Shown here: one piece after another, positions 1-13,488 of the stretch
Layout: every line of letters starts with the position of its first letter
How positions within the stretch are numbered: the first letter of the stretch is position 1
Origin: Acanthacorydalis orientalis
Taxonomy: Eukaryota; Arthropoda; Insecta; Megaloptera; Corydalidae
Length of the DNA stretch: 64,000 nt
Reading direction: 5' to 3'
Assembly: GCA_034766995.1 (NCBI GenBank)
Contig: CM068322.1
Span: 9,979,310 to 10,043,309, forward strand
The notes under the pieces: generated by a model
What the model saw: the letters and a program-made list of their open reading frames with translations, nothing else
What the model was told of the DNA's origin: nothing
The model's database searches: none
Program-made: the position numbers and the translations under genes

Positions 1-149
1 TTTATTCGCATTTTTGGGACGTATGTTTACAATATCATACATAATAGATTCTGAATAATAAATAACTCTAGACATACATAGGCTATTAAATCTTTGTGTG
101 TGCTTATTGTTGAGTATTCAAAAATCTGTTAAAATATAAAGGAACTATA

Positions 150-430
150 ATGTATAGAGCGATAATGATAAAATATCGATCGACCATATACGTCGCCTCG
201 CTTACGATTTTAGCAAGTGCTGGAGCCAGACGCTTTGTTATCCATGCGGCGTCACAACGCCGGGTGCGCATTTCTAGGCCCTCTCGTCATACAAGTCAGT
301 CTAACGCACGATGTGATCTAAGTCGGCCGCGTCAGATAACAGATAATATGTCGTTAGCGAACGATCCGATCGTGTGTTTTGAAAATATATTTCCGGCATT
401 ATTAAATTTTTTTATAACGTATTAAACATT
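150..430. promoter_or_regulatory. GC-richer island, possible regulatory region or non-coding exon
   Basis: This stretch is clearly less AT-rich than its surroundings and carries many CpG dinucleotides (for example GGCGTCACAACGCCGG and TCGGCCGCGTC). An open frame of 91 codons spans 150-425, but its translation matches no family I recognise, and I see no convincing splice donor. It may be a promoter, an enhancer or a non-coding exon of a gene lying partly outside the window. The call rests only on base composition. Confidence 0.25.
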
Positions 431-915
431 TATCGGTTTTCTATCGTTTTATGACATCTGTAATTAAACTAATATAAACGTACGGTTATAAATATATCTA
501 TAAAATTTCATTCCCGTCTCACTTATACATAAAAAAAGTAATATTTTATGTCATTTATATTTGAGCCATTAATTTGATGGCCTGTGTTAGTTAAAAATTA
601 AATCATAGTAGACATTATATTGGTTATTAATGTGCAATTCTTGTCTAATTAAATGAGAATTAATAACCTTTATATTTAAATGATAGTGGTTTGATTAAAA
701 TAAATATTCGAATTTACTTTAAGTTAAAATATACATTTTTTTAAAAAAATATTAAAAATGAAGTTTCCAATTTCTTTAAGTGTATTTATTTAAGTGTTCT
801 CTCGTATAAAAACTGTGAATTGATTATTTATTAGCAAGATTTTTATACTGAGATGCCATCTATGAATATAAACATTCTTTTCAGCAATGGTAATTTTTTT
901 TAATAATTACTTATT

Positions 916-989
<74 letters not shown>

Positions 990-1478
990 TGATTTAGAGA
1001 CTGATTTTAGATAACATTCATAAATTGAATTTAGACCAATATAGTATCATTTTCTTTAGCATTTTTAAAGAAAATAATTGTAATTACGGGTTATTTTTTA
1101 ATACGGCATCTAATAAACAGTATTATCAATACAAACATGAAATACGTTCACCTTATTTTGCATTGTGGTTATTTTTTTTAATTGGTATAAAAATAGAATT
1201 GTAAGATTGAAATAGAAGCATTTTATGTAGGTATTTCCGTGTATATTAGTCACTGAATCAAAAAATATCCTAACCTTATATGTGATTGTAAGATTTAATA
1301 GAATACACTGTACATTCTAAAAAAAGAAACAAAATATGAACTCAGTTTTATAAATAATTTATATATGAAGAACTGTACAATGTGGGAACATAATTGAAAA
1401 TTAATTAGAATTTCAAATTGATTTACTAATGTGTATAATACAAATACAATAATGTGACATATGGGTTGAAAATACGAA

Positions 1479-1548
<70 letters not shown>

Positions 1549-1790
1549 TTAGGTATACATATATGCTTTAGATTGTTTACCACAACCACAATGCGTATGG
1601 AACAATCACACGAACACTAAACAGATGCACGAACTTGGGTGTAGGTATTAAATTTCAGTTATTCGGAGTAGTGTATAAGTGATTATTTGAATGTTCAGCT
1701 TTTATAACGGAACTATTGAGTATACAGTAATATAAACAATTAAAATTGTAATTTCCTTCCGTCTTATTCGCATCATTAAATATAAGCACA

Positions 1791-1841
<51 letters not shown>

Positions 1842-1845
1842 CGTA

Positions 1846-1886
<41 letters not shown>

Positions 1887-2167
1887 AAAGATTAATTATG
1901 AAATTTAAGATTTAATAAAAGTGTAGAAAACAAAATGCTGGACCACAAATAACACCGTCCAAATTCATACTAGACAAAAAATATAGTTATCATTGAATTA
2001 GTATTCAATAGCATATACTTGAGGCTCTATATATCTTGAACAAATAAATATGATAGGATAATGTATAAGAAAATTCTATTATGTAACGATTTGATTAATA
2101 TTTTGTCAAAAATGATAATATATATTTAAATATGTTCATTTCTTATATATGTAGATACATAAAACAT

Positions 2168-2209
<42 letters not shown>

Positions 2210-2674
2210 TATACATACATATATATATATATATATACATACATATATATATATATATATATTAAAATTATAGTATAAAGAACGTTATTATTTTTGAAAA
2301 CTACACAATCAAAAATTTTTTTCTTTGATCAATTAAGCATGTCTTATTCTTAACTATAATCATTTATGGTCGCTGCGGTAAATTAAAAATCATATTTAAT
2401 AAAAGATATCAAGTTGAATTTCAAACTCATTTCGATATATAATGAATCATTTGATGTATTCAGTTCTTTGATGTTTTCAAACAGTGTCTAAAATGTCAAA
2501 ATAAATGAAATTCAAATTGGCATACATCCAAATTGTATATTGGTATATCATAGTACATATTTCTTGCATTTTTTATTTAGTTAAAATAAAACTAAAAATG
2601 ATGTTAGCACAATATTGTCTCATTCAATTTAATAAAATTGAAAACTTGAATTTATTAGTTTGTTCAATTATTAT

Positions 2675-2720
<46 letters not shown>

Positions 2721-3722
2721 TAGAAATGAAAAATTTCTTAATTAAAACCCTCACATTAAAAATTTTTTCAATCTTAAGAACAGCATATGTGTTTGATATA
2801 AATATTTGATTAAGATGTTGGTAATATTTCTTTACTATTATTGACAACAAAATAGCAATTTCAGGAAATTGTTGTCATAATAGATCTTTTTCATGAATCA
2901 TAATTATATATTCATATTTTTTTCTTATAAATAATAAATTCTAATAATTATCAATAGCAAATACTTTAATAATTTTTATGATTATTATTTTATTTATATA
3001 TTCTTTTGAAATATTTTGTTGCACTATAATTATTAAAGAATATTATAATTGTTTTCTTGCTATGTACGATCCAATTTAAATTTTGTTGTCTTCAGCTTGA
3101 TGTATTAAGACATACTACAACCGATTTTAACTCTTGAACCGTGTTCTAATAGCTCATTATATAATCAGTCAGAATATATACTACAAGCAGCCAAAAGATA
3201 GATCAAGTATGGAAACCGATCATAGAAAAATACCTAATTCTGTTTTAACAGGATCAAGCCGAATACAACAATACAGCAACTGGATCACAGATATAAAAGC
3301 AAATAATTATAATATTTTTCAAAAGTGATCCAAGGGTATCAATCAACATTTATCTTTCAAAATAAACTTTTTTAAACGTTTTCCATTAATGTTCTTGATT
3401 AATTCATTTTAATATGTTCGTATCTTAACAGATCTAACAACATACGCTTTATTTTATAAATTAAAATTTTGAGAACGAGTTTTCATACCAAAAACAAATA
3501 TATATTTCTAGAAATAAAGCTATTTATAAATTATTTAAATATCTTTTTAAGAATTCATCATAGTTATCAAATTTTAAAATTCGTTTAGTTTTATAGACTT
3601 TTTAACACGCAGTTGTTGACATTTAAACGTCAAATTAATTCAAGCAATCTTCGTACATTAGAAAATTATTTAACGCATGACCTATTTGAAAACCAATATT
3701 CCATATCTAATTTGCATAAAAC

Positions 3723-3764
<42 letters not shown>

Positions 3765-4317
3765 ATAAAGTATGATATTAAATAAAACATTTTTGAGACA
3801 CTCACACGTTAACTTTCTTTCTAATTTCAATTATTAAATTATATCATTAATAACATTTTCTGAAATTATCTATATTTAAAAAAATGAATTGTAAATACAA
3901 AAAATATAAATCTATGATTCTTGTCTACAATTACTGCATATGCGTATTAACATTCATAACATATACATTATTATATAATATAATATACATTATTATTGAT
4001 ATTAATATTTATTGTGTAGTTTGTATATTGGTTGTTGAATATACGAGACATCTAGTACACCTATATCATATTATGCAGCTACTTAGCTGCAAATGATAAG
4101 TAAATGTATTTGTATACTACACAGCGTTCATCGATATGTAACTTCATAAAATGATATCTATATGTATTAACAAATCAAAAATAAGAATTTTAATATAAAA
4201 GTACACATATTTGTGAAAAGATCTTTTTTTGTTTAGCAGATATCACAATAGAGAAAAATATCTAATCCAGAGTAAATAAAATAAATGATTACTAATAATT
4301 AATGTACGAATTTTTCG

Positions 4318-4366
<49 letters not shown>

Positions 4367-5000
4367 ATGTATATATAATACAAATATTTCACCATTAAAT
4401 TAGGACTATAATAGTAATCACTGTTAAATATCAAATTTACTTTGTTAATTTACTTATCTGCAGCAGTTGATGTACATTGACTCTAAATTTTAATAAAAAA
4501 AATCATACACATAATGACTGAAATAAAACAATATTTAAACAATCTAACAATAATACAGTATTTCTGTATCATACAATTTTAGTAGTTTTTCATTCGATTT
4601 CGCATATTTTTGTCCAGAAATTCTACGCTCTGTTAAAAATATAAACGTTTCGTCATATGTCTTGCTGTTTGTAACTAACTGATTCGTACGTGACAATCAT
4701 CGAAGCTTATAATACATGTGACTCATAACATACTGACAATTTATTATTTATTAGTCACATAAAGCGTTATTTAAGAGTTTCCGCAAATAATTTTAATTAG
4801 TAACTTTTCAGAACTTCGAACAAAGAAATTTCATGCATGTTATAATGAACGTTCCTATAAAAGATAATTAATCCAGTTTCTTATTTTTGCGTATTCATCA
4901 TTTCATGTTTGAACAAAAACTCTATATCCATATCTTATTGTATTACATATTTATATTTAATTATGCTTAAAATGCACGAATGAATTATTGAACGGTGAAG
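431..5000. other. Non-coding AT-rich stretch with (TA)n arrays
   Basis: I see no gene here. (TA)n microsatellites lie at about 924-985, 1483-1541, 1793-1882 (interrupted by CATACGTACT), 2177-2263, 2677-2716, 3726-3760 and 4321-4377. Short open frames in this stretch are translated microsatellite or random AT-rich sequence. Confidence 0.7.
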
Positions 5001-5019
5001 TATAATTCTCAGTCGATGA

Positions 5020-5720
5020 CGCTATGATTTTTCTCTAACAACTCGTAATCTTCATCTATCCACGGATTTTTATACCACACGATTCCTTAACGACTGCCTA
5101 TTCATTGATAATTCGTGATGATGAATCAGATACATCTAAATCTAATATTTCAATCATATAACATTGCAACTCGCAATTCTATTATAACTTGAGTGACTGA
5201 TACAACTCATAAACCCGTGCCAACTATTTTATAACCATTGTACTCTTTCCCCCTCCTCCGGCAGAATGAGTACCAAATACTGCAGATCACAAACGTATTT
5301 GGCTGGAGAACATGGCGCCTTTCCGCGAAAATAATAGCGAGTACTAGGGCTCTCAACTCACATTGCTCAAATTACTTGAAAGTGTCATGGGTCGGGGAGT
5401 ATTGCTAAGTTGTGGACCAATTTTTCACGGCCATCCGATAGGATCGCATCTTATAGTTGAGTCAGAGGATTTTTAGGATACAAAAGCACTCTCTTTCTGG
5501 CCTAATGACTCACAACTCGTGCAACTCGATCTTTTTGATGGACTTCTACGTCAAAATAGTCAGTTGTGGGACATTTTTATAGCCTGCTTAAAGAGCCGTA
5601 TATCGTAGTTCTACCTACAGAGTTCCAAAACGCCAACGAAGGCAATCTCTTATTGACCAATTTATTTGTCTCATCCCGCTGATGACTTACATATATGAAG
5701 CTCTGTTGTAGAACATCTCA
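5020..5720. promoter_or_regulatory. GC-richer non-repetitive island, candidate regulatory region
   Basis: About 700 bases stand out as less AT-rich and free of microsatellites. The core at 5250-5420 includes TTTCCGCGAAAA (5320-5331), which resembles an E2F-type site. The stretch also repeats CAACTCRY-like words (CAACTCGC, CAACTCAT, CAACTCAC, CAACTCGT, CAACTCGA). No open frame of note and no transposase remnant was found. It could be a promoter, an enhancer or an unrecognised old repeat. Confidence 0.3.
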
Positions 5721-6033
5721 GACTCTTATTGAAATAACTTTCTAAAGAATTAAGAAACGTCTTAGAATTTTTAAGTCCATGTTTTTTTAAAATCGTTCAG
5801 AACTTCCTTGAACTTGTTTTGTTAAAGGATTTAAAAAAAATTTAATTTTTTTTCAGGATTTCATGTATTCCTCTGTTTACTACTCTAATTCAATCGCCAT
5901 AATATTTCCAAAAATCTTAATTACATACCCACAAATACACATACACATGAATAATTTTTAGATAGTTTTTCCACTTTTTCTAAATACATAATATTTTTCT
6001 TTCCATAAACCTCAAATTAACAGTACCATATTA

Positions 6034-6041
<8 letters not shown>

Positions 6042-6080
<39 letters not shown>
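6042..6080. repeat. (TA)n array, left flank of mariner A
   Basis: Alternating TA runs directly up to the first base of the mariner element at 6081. The array continues on the other side of the element at 7348, so the transposon sits inside a microsatellite. Confidence 0.9.
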
Positions 6081-6081
<1 letters not shown>

Positions 6082-7346
6082 GAGGTTGGGCAATTTAATT
6101 CCCGAATTAGCATAATGGAAATAAATATAATTTAATTAACACAAATAATGTTTGATATTTATTCAAAGCAATCTCTATTCACTTTAATATACTTATTGCA
6201 ACGTTCTAAAAGTTTTTAAAACAAACTGCAATGGTGTACGAAGAAACTGTTTCAATTCGGTTACATTTTTTGTAATATCTTCTACCCACTGAAATTGTTT
6301 CCTTTTGAGAACAGTTTTCACTTTAGGAAATAGAAAATTGTTTGCTGATTCCAAGTCACGAATATAGAGTACGCGATTGATCTCAACAACTCTATGTTTC
6401 ATGAGAAATGACTTCACAATCAGTGCAAGATGGGTAGGTGCATTGTCATTACAAAAACCAACTACTATTTTATCGAAATTGCTGTCGCACTCAAGAAATG
6501 CGTTGCAATAATTTCTTCATCACTTCAACATAGAATGCATTATAAACTGTCTGCCCTTCAGGCATAAATTCTTTATGAATCACACCCTGCTTATCAAAAA
6601 AGGTAATTAGAATGATTTTGATTTTGGATTTTCGTAAAGGAAACTTTTTGGGTCTTGGTGATGATTTTCCAATCTGCATACTCAGGCATTTTGTCTCAGG
6701 ATCGTACTAAAACATCCAAGGCTCGTTACCAGTGACAATGTAGTGAAGAAAATTTATATTGTCACGACAAGTATGACCGAAATTTACGTACGATGCAACT
6801 CTTCTCTGTTTTTGCTCATCTATAAGACTATGCGGGACAAACTTTGCACAGATCTTCCTCTTTCCCAAATATTCATGTAAAATTTGTCCAATCGTCTCCT
6901 TATTGATTCATCTTATACCATTTAGAGTGTCATTTTGTGATCTTTTGTCACAATTTCATGAACTTTTACGATATAATCTCTATTTTGAAAGATTGATGGA
7001 CGTCCAGTTCTAGCGTTATATTGAACATCCCCACGTCCATCTTTGAAAATTTTAAACCACTAGTACGACTTATGGTGTTATACCCTTACATAGTTTTCAA
7101 CACTTCATAAGTTTATGTTGCAGTTTTTTCTAATTTACAACAAATATTCAACCTTTCTTCCATGATGACTGTCTGAAACAATATATACACACTAGATTCC
7201 TACCCAGAAACTAAGAGCTTTTCGATCTTCGCTTAACCATGCTGTTCTGATAAAAATGTTAATTATTATATGCTGCTTTATTTTTAGTTTAATTTTCGTG
7301 TCTTCATTGCTGCAGCGTCAATCCTGCAATTGAATTGCCTAATCTC

Positions 7347-7347
<1 letters not shown>
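6081..7347 (-). mobile_element. Mariner-family transposon A, full length but decayed
   Basis: The element is 1267 bp, close to the usual 1.3 kb of mariner. Its ends are inverted repeats. The left end begins CGAGGTTGGGCAATTTAATT and the reverse complement of the right end begins CGAGATTAGGCAATTCAATT. It is flanked by TA on both sides, as expected for Tc1/mariner target duplication, but because both flanks are (TA)n arrays the exact duplication cannot be separated from the host repeat. The transposase remnant reads on the minus strand. Confidence 0.9.
6159..7170 (-). pseudogene. Decayed mariner transposase (element A)
   Basis: Minus-strand reading frames broken by stops and shifts reproduce the order of a mariner transposase. 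An N-terminal part contains a TGRPS-like stretch. Then come AKFVPHSL and DEQKQRRV, the first catalytic region, a central LITFFDKQGVIHKEF segment (in the piece at 6491-6679), the second catalytic region NDNAP, and a C-terminal FLFPKVKTVLKRKQF (in the piece at 6193-6417), ending near NRDCFE and a stop at 6159-6161. The family needs three acidic residues. Here the first motif reads GNE instead of GDE, and the third reads SANNFLFPK where families have an acidic residue before FLFPK. Two catalytic residues are therefore replaced by Asn on top of the frame breaks, so the gene is certainly dead. Confidence 0.85.
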
Positions 7348-7427
<80 letters not shown>

Positions 7428-7444
7428 TATATATATATATATAT
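7348..7444. repeat. (TA)n array, right flank of mariner A
   Basis: About 97 bases of nearly pure TA with one short interruption (ATTAATAT). Together with 6042-6080 this would have been one long array before the mariner inserted. Confidence 0.9.
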
Positions 7445-9005
7445 AATCTATTAATGTAATATTGTTAAATTCAGATATTTGATAAAAACAACCTTTTTTT
7501 ATTTAGATAAAAGTTGGGTAAAAATCTAAAATAATAATATCACATACAGAATAAAAATCTAAGACATTATTATAAAATAATATCTAAAATTTACAGAAAA
7601 GAAAATCAATTCTTTTCAAAGATTATTTTCGTATTCCAGCATTTATTTTCCAAATATATTTAAATTTTAAAAAAATAAATGTGCTATACTTTCTTGAAAT
7701 GTTGTACTTGTTGACTAATTAATTTTTAGGTACATACTTGGTATAGAAGTGTTGGTGTGCATTATTAAATTTAACATACATTGTTTATACTTATATTTTA
7801 AGAAACGGTATTTATGTGTGTCTTTATCGATAAAAAAAACTTGAAATTATATCCAAATCGATTACAAGCCATTCATTGAACTAAACTAATACAACTTTTG
7901 CAACCAGATAGACTTACGGTTCAAAAAACTAATCATTGTGATATAAATCTGTTGGATAGTATGTGTTTTTTCTGAGATTTGTATTCATTTAAAGTAATAT
8001 CGTTCATGAACATCCATTACAATCCCAAAAAAAAAATCGGTGTGTGATACACGACATCACAACAGCGAACAAACGAGCATTTGTTTTTCGAGGACACTAT
8101 CAATGTTGAGCAGAATTACAACATCGATGCAATTTGTTTCCTTGTACAAAGATGAACAGCGTTGCCGGTTTTATTATAGCTCTACTGCCTATACCGTCAA
8201 CATAATCGTAACATTGTCTCTTGTTTACTATAACCTATAGTCTTACAAGCTCTCTTCATTTTCAATACTGAAATCATAAGTAATAATAAAATAACCTTTT
8301 TTTAGAAGGATCAATATTAAAGCAATGTTCTATTTTTTAGTTTTATTAATGAAGGAATAAAGCATTATAAGAATTGTTTTCCAATTGCGTAAATTTATAA
8401 ATTGTTACTAAGTAAATTAAATGCAAATAAATAAATAAGAATAATCAAGAAGTAGAAGATGAAAGTAAAATAATATAGACAACTTTAATAAATTATAATA
8501 AAAAGTATCAAGTCATACTTATCAAGTCTACATTTACAATAAATAAACAGAAGATGAAAAGATAATTTATTTAAACAAAACTCTGATTTTTAATATTCTA
8601 TCTTATTTTTAGGTTTAATACTAATAAAATATCATTACTCTATCATTACTATAGTATTGAAAGTCCTTATGGAATTTATATTTAAAATTTTATAACGAAA
8701 AAAATGTTTCATAAGTGCAATTTTTTGAACATTTAAAGAAAATATTTAAGTATTTTATTTAAGTATATTAATAGTATTTTTTTTTAAAAAAAACAACAGT
8801 ATATTCTGTATTTAATATTTATTATAAACTTAAAAATCTAACTTTGCAAATATAAAATATGACACATAATATATGTGTTATGTATGTGTATTTGTTTGAT
8901 ACATTTTAAATATATTTTTGATATTCTTATCCTATATATTCATTGATCTCTTTCTAGACTTTTTTAGATTTCTTGGCCTCCAGTCAATAATTTATATTGC
9001 CTATG

Positions 9006-9048
<43 letters not shown>

Positions 9049-9486
9049 CATATATGTGCGTTATTTTTGTCTTCTTCCTTTTCATCCACATGAGTATCAA
9101 TGTTGTATACGGTCTCAATCGTATACCATCTTCAGATAGATTTTAAATAATTATTTTTAAATCTATTTCAAGTCATTTATTTGCGACCTGATTTATTTTT
9201 AAATGTAAAAATTACTGCACAATATTTTTTTTATTTAATATGTTATTTTTATTTATATTCATTTCTATTATATCAAAAATTATTATTTTTTGACTACAAA
9301 AATAAAAATACTATATTAAATGAACTCAGAGAGGATTAAAATCAGTAATCAGAAAGGTACCTAAAAAAAGTACACTTGCCCAAACAAATAGTAGAAATCG
9401 TATATTTAAGTGATCAAGAAACGCCAATATATCGAAGACAATTTACTAACAAAATCACTGGTATGAATACATGTAACTTAAATTTA

Positions 9487-9546
<60 letters not shown>

Positions 9547-9954
9547 GTATGAAAGACAAACACCTTTTTAAAGAAATGTTATAAAAATGAAATACAGACT
9601 GCTTGAATCTAAAAAATTAAAAAATATCCATCTTCTTCATATAAAAATTATAATATTTTTTTATTTAGACTTGCAAATAACGTAAGAATATAAAACAAAC
9701 ATAATCTTATGAACATAGAAATTCGGCACTCTATATTCAAATTATGTACATGCATATTTTCAATAGTTGTCTTTCACTGTCTATCTTATATGTTATATTA
9801 CTATACATTATTTTTTTGAAAACCTGAATAACTACAAATTTATAAAGAGCTCCGAAACTTGTAGTTTCGAAAGAGAATATTAAAACTAGTAGGAAAAAAC
9901 TTTTTGACAAGTTAAGCTAAAACGTACTGTTCATAAAATATACAGTTGTATATT

Positions 9955-9990
<36 letters not shown>

Positions 9991-10011
9991 TTATTTATAT
10001 AGATATATATT
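7445..10011. other. Non-coding AT-rich stretch
   Basis: No gene was recognised. (TA)n arrays lie at about 9008-9041, 9489-9545 and 9957-9986. A slightly GC-richer patch at 8035-8245 holds a 66-codon open frame without recognisable similarity, and I do not call it a gene. Confidence 0.6.
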
Positions 10012-10205
10012 TGTGTGTATAAATGTATACATTTAAATTAAATACAATAGAATATAAATTAATTAAAAAATAAATATTCAGAAATCTAATGTCCGTTTCT
10101 ACTTATTACTGATTTTTTTAACATGTCAATTTCTGTGTTTAAATAAAACATTAATTAAAAATATCAGCAATACCTAATAATGACTGATCAAAAATGAGAA
10201 AAAAA
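10012..10205 (+). repeat. Dispersed repeat, copy 1 of a pair
   Basis: This segment resembles 13012-13150 in the same orientation. Shared words include TATAAATGTA, ATGTCAATTTCTGTGTTTAA, AATATCAGCAATAC and ATAATGACTGAT. Copy 1 has an insertion of about 50 bases relative to copy 2 in the first half. The family is unknown and no terminal repeats are evident. Confidence 0.7.
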
Positions 10206-10243
10206 GTCAATATGGCTTTGAAATGTGTGAACTATATGTATGA

Positions 10244-11133
10244 AGGGTTTTCCAATAGGGACACAATTTTTTAAGAGGCTATATTTTATAGATTTTAAAC
10301 TGATAACTGTATTTTTTTACATTTGTTGAGTTTTGACATTGCCATTTTTCGTTATGGCTTCATATACAACATAGCAACGCATTGAAATAATACAATTGCA
10401 TTATGAAAATTGTCATTCTATAAAAAATACATTTCGTAAATTACGCGATATTTATTCTCGACATACTTGTCCAGCTGAATCAACAATTCTTCGATTGGTG
10501 AGTAAATTTGGAAAGACTGAATCGGTTAAAGATATAAAAACACCAACACTTGTTCGCAATGCTCGTTCTGAAGAAAACATTAACTTGGTCTGTGAAAGTG
10601 TATCGGAAGAGCTAGAAATGTTAATTCCACCATGTTCACAGCAATCAGGTTTTTCACAGACGACCACATGGTGTACTTTCCAAAAAGATTTGTTGCTGAA
10701 GGCTTGTAACGTTCAATTAACACAAAAATTCAACCCAGCAAACTATTCATTGCTTCAGAGATTTATTAATTGGATACTAGAACAACGACACGGTTTTTTA
10801 AACATTAATTGCCCACCGAGATTATACAATCTAACACCGCTGGACTACTTTCTTAGGGCTCGTGTTAAAGGGCTGATGTACACCAATAATCTTAAAACAA
10901 TTTCCGATCTAAAAAATGAAATTCGAAGAGTAATTGGTGTGATAGACCCTCCAGATGTGTAGGGATGTTATTAAAAATTTTAATAAATGGTTACTTGTAT
11001 TATTTAAAAGACATTATTTTCTATTTATAAATAGAATACCCACATCTATTATTTACAATAAAAAAATATGAGTTTTCAGGACAAATTCTGTTTTATTTAA
11101 AATTAAAAATGTGCGTCCTTATTAGAAAACCCT
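10244..11133 (+). mobile_element. Internally deleted Tc1/mariner-superfamily transposon B
   Basis: The 890-bp element is bounded by inverted repeats. The left end reads AGGGTTTTCCAATAGGGACA, and the reverse complement of the right end reads AGGGTTTTCTAATAAGGACG. TA dinucleotides lie within a few bases outside each end (TATGA to the left, GTACC to the right). It carries a fused transposase remnant on the plus strand from which the catalytic centre has been removed. Confidence 0.85.
10354..10962 (+). pseudogene. Transposase remnant of element B, catalytic core deleted
   Basis: Reading starts at ATG 10354, meets a TAG at 10372-10374, and is then open to the TAG at 10960-10962. The N-terminal part looks like the DNA-binding half of an IS630/Tc1-type transposase (HTCPAESTILRLVSKFGKT, then RSEENINLV, SQQSGFSQTTTW and ACNVQLTQKFNPANYSLLQR). 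At about codon 130 of the long open part the protein jumps to a C-terminal segment (CPPRLYNLTPLDYFLRARVK). The region that should contain the first two catalytic Asp residues and the sequence between them is absent. The C-terminal LTPLDYF holds what is normally the stretch around the third catalytic residue. The copy is therefore an internal-deletion derivative with an early nonsense codon. Confidence 0.85.
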
Positions 11134-11860
11134 GTACCTATATCAAAGATATTCAATATTCAAAAATATCCAATGCTTATATTAGAATTTTTACAAGATC
11201 TTATTCTTATTTTATGTATTATATGGAAAAATTATGTACATCGCTTATTATATTTTATAGAGCGTTAATCAATATTACTTCAATAATAATAAATGAAATA
11301 AAAAATTATAATTTTTTTGAGAAATGAATCTTTCACTATAAGAATAGATCTGTTTAAAAAAAAACCTCTTTATTTTATTAAAAATCTTCTAAATATTATG
11401 TAATAATAAAACTTTTTTTTGTTTTACTCTTAACAGCTAGAGTTTCGTTACTACAACACAATTGACATAAATTTGTCTTATTCGTACATTGAAAAGAGTG
11501 ACTTGTTATTGATTCACACATGTACCAATTCCTATGTGGGTTCAGCAGTAATCTGTTGCTTCATAATAATTCGTACCTGAGTATGCCATCAACAAATTAC
11601 TTTTCATTGTGAGACTAGAAAAATAATAATTCTAATAAATTCCCATTAGAACCATTTTTGCCGTCAGATCACTGCCATTATTCTTCTTTGACACAAAACG
11701 ACAATGAAGCATTTATTTTTAACACAGTTCACTACTTTAAAATTATTTTTTTACATTGTGACTAACAAGCTATGTAGAACTATTATAGACTAATTTATTG
11801 AAATTAATGCAAAAAAATAACTAATTTATAGAAGACAACAAAAAAACTTATTTTTTTCTA

Positions 11861-11900
<40 letters not shown>

Positions 11901-11995
11901 TTATAAAAATAATTCATGTAAACAAAATTACTTGATTCAATCCAAAGAATATTTTAAAATATAAAATTTATTACAATTCGTAAATCATAAATTTA

Positions 11996-12057
<62 letters not shown>

Positions 12058-12633
12058 TAAGTGCCTTAAATGTAATATTCTAACTTTTTATTTAGTTTCA
12101 ATCGTCTTAAATTTTAATACCAATACTATATATTTTTTTCTATAAGGCAGTAAAGTAATTTCTCTGATTTTCTGAAACATTGACAAGTTTTATTTCATAA
12201 ACGTATATTTGTCAGGAAATTCAGTTTAAAAATATTTATTTTCATCACACTGTGCGTATATTTTTAAAATTTATATTGTAAAAATATCATTTTTCCCAAT
12301 AATATAAAATACCAAATATATAAAAATAAATATAATAAATATCGTTTTTCCCAAATATATAATAAAATATATAAAAATAAACCAAATATTTTATTATTAT
12401 GTAATATTTTCAAGTCTGAATAAAGAAAAAAAATATTATCAGTTAATATATTTCATTTATTTAATACGATTTTCTATATTAGACTAATAAATAATTGATA
12501 TATAGACAAACAAATTTTAATACAAAAATGACTCCATAAATCTAAATTTAACGCTTCTCACATTCATTAATAACCCATTTTGTTTGCCACTAAGCTTACG
12601 ATCTCGTCTTCACATTTTCATATTTACATTTGG

Positions 12634-12678
<45 letters not shown>

Positions 12679-13011
12679 GAATATCTTGTATATAATAATG
12701 ATCTAAATATGTTAATTCAGACATTTCCCAAAATTGTTCTGTTTTCAACCATTACAGAAACCGTTTACAAAATTTCATATACTGTAACATAATTTATTTC
12801 GAGATCTCAAATGTTTGTTTTGCTGTTAAAAATTAATTCTGGGCACAGAAAATTACTCATGTAGTGAATTAACCTAGTTTAATTCAAGACGATGACATGA
12901 ATAAATACTAGTGTCAGGAAATGCATGACAGTGCCAATTGCTAAATGCTTAATTATTATACGAGTATAGATTACATGTATTATTAACAAATATACAACTT
13001 GAAAAAAATTA
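11134..13011. other. Non-coding AT-rich stretch
   Basis: No gene was seen. (TA)n arrays lie at about 11864-11899, 12001-12059 and 12637-12675. A short interspersed AT-rich duplication (ATATAAAAATAAA words) lies near 12300-12390. Confidence 0.6.
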
Positions 13012-13150
13012 TATTCGTGTATAAATGTACTCATTTAAATTATATACAATAGTTTCTGATTTTTTAAAAATGTCAATTTCTGTGTTTAAATACATCATTA
13101 ATTCAAAATATCAGCAATACTTATAATGACTGATTAAAAATGGGATAAGT
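13012..13150 (+). repeat. Dispersed repeat, copy 2 of a pair
   Basis: The partner of 10012-10205, 3 kb upstream, in direct orientation. It matches over the words ATAAATGTA, CATTTAAATTA, GTCAATTTCTGTGTTTAAAT, ATATCAGCAATACTTA and TAATGACTGAT. Confidence 0.7.
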
Positions 13151-13483
13151 GATATTATTTTTAATTAACTATAATGTAATCTTTTTTTTATTTTCTTATA
13201 AACAAAATTTTTCAAAAATATATTTTTCTATCATAGAGTAATTTATAAAATAAACCAGCTTTACGTTAATTGTTTTAGTACCGAAATATATTATTAACCT
13301 TTCTGGATAATTTATTTGTAGGATAACAGCAAATCAATTCATCCTTATTTAAAGAGTAAGTTTATGTTAGTGTATTATTAATATAAAGCTACATATAATG
13401 AAGTAAAACAATCTATAATTGTAGCTACGTCTAAAATTACATTATAAATTTACACATCATCTTAATTATTTTTTTAATTATCT

Positions 13484-13488
<5 letters not shown>

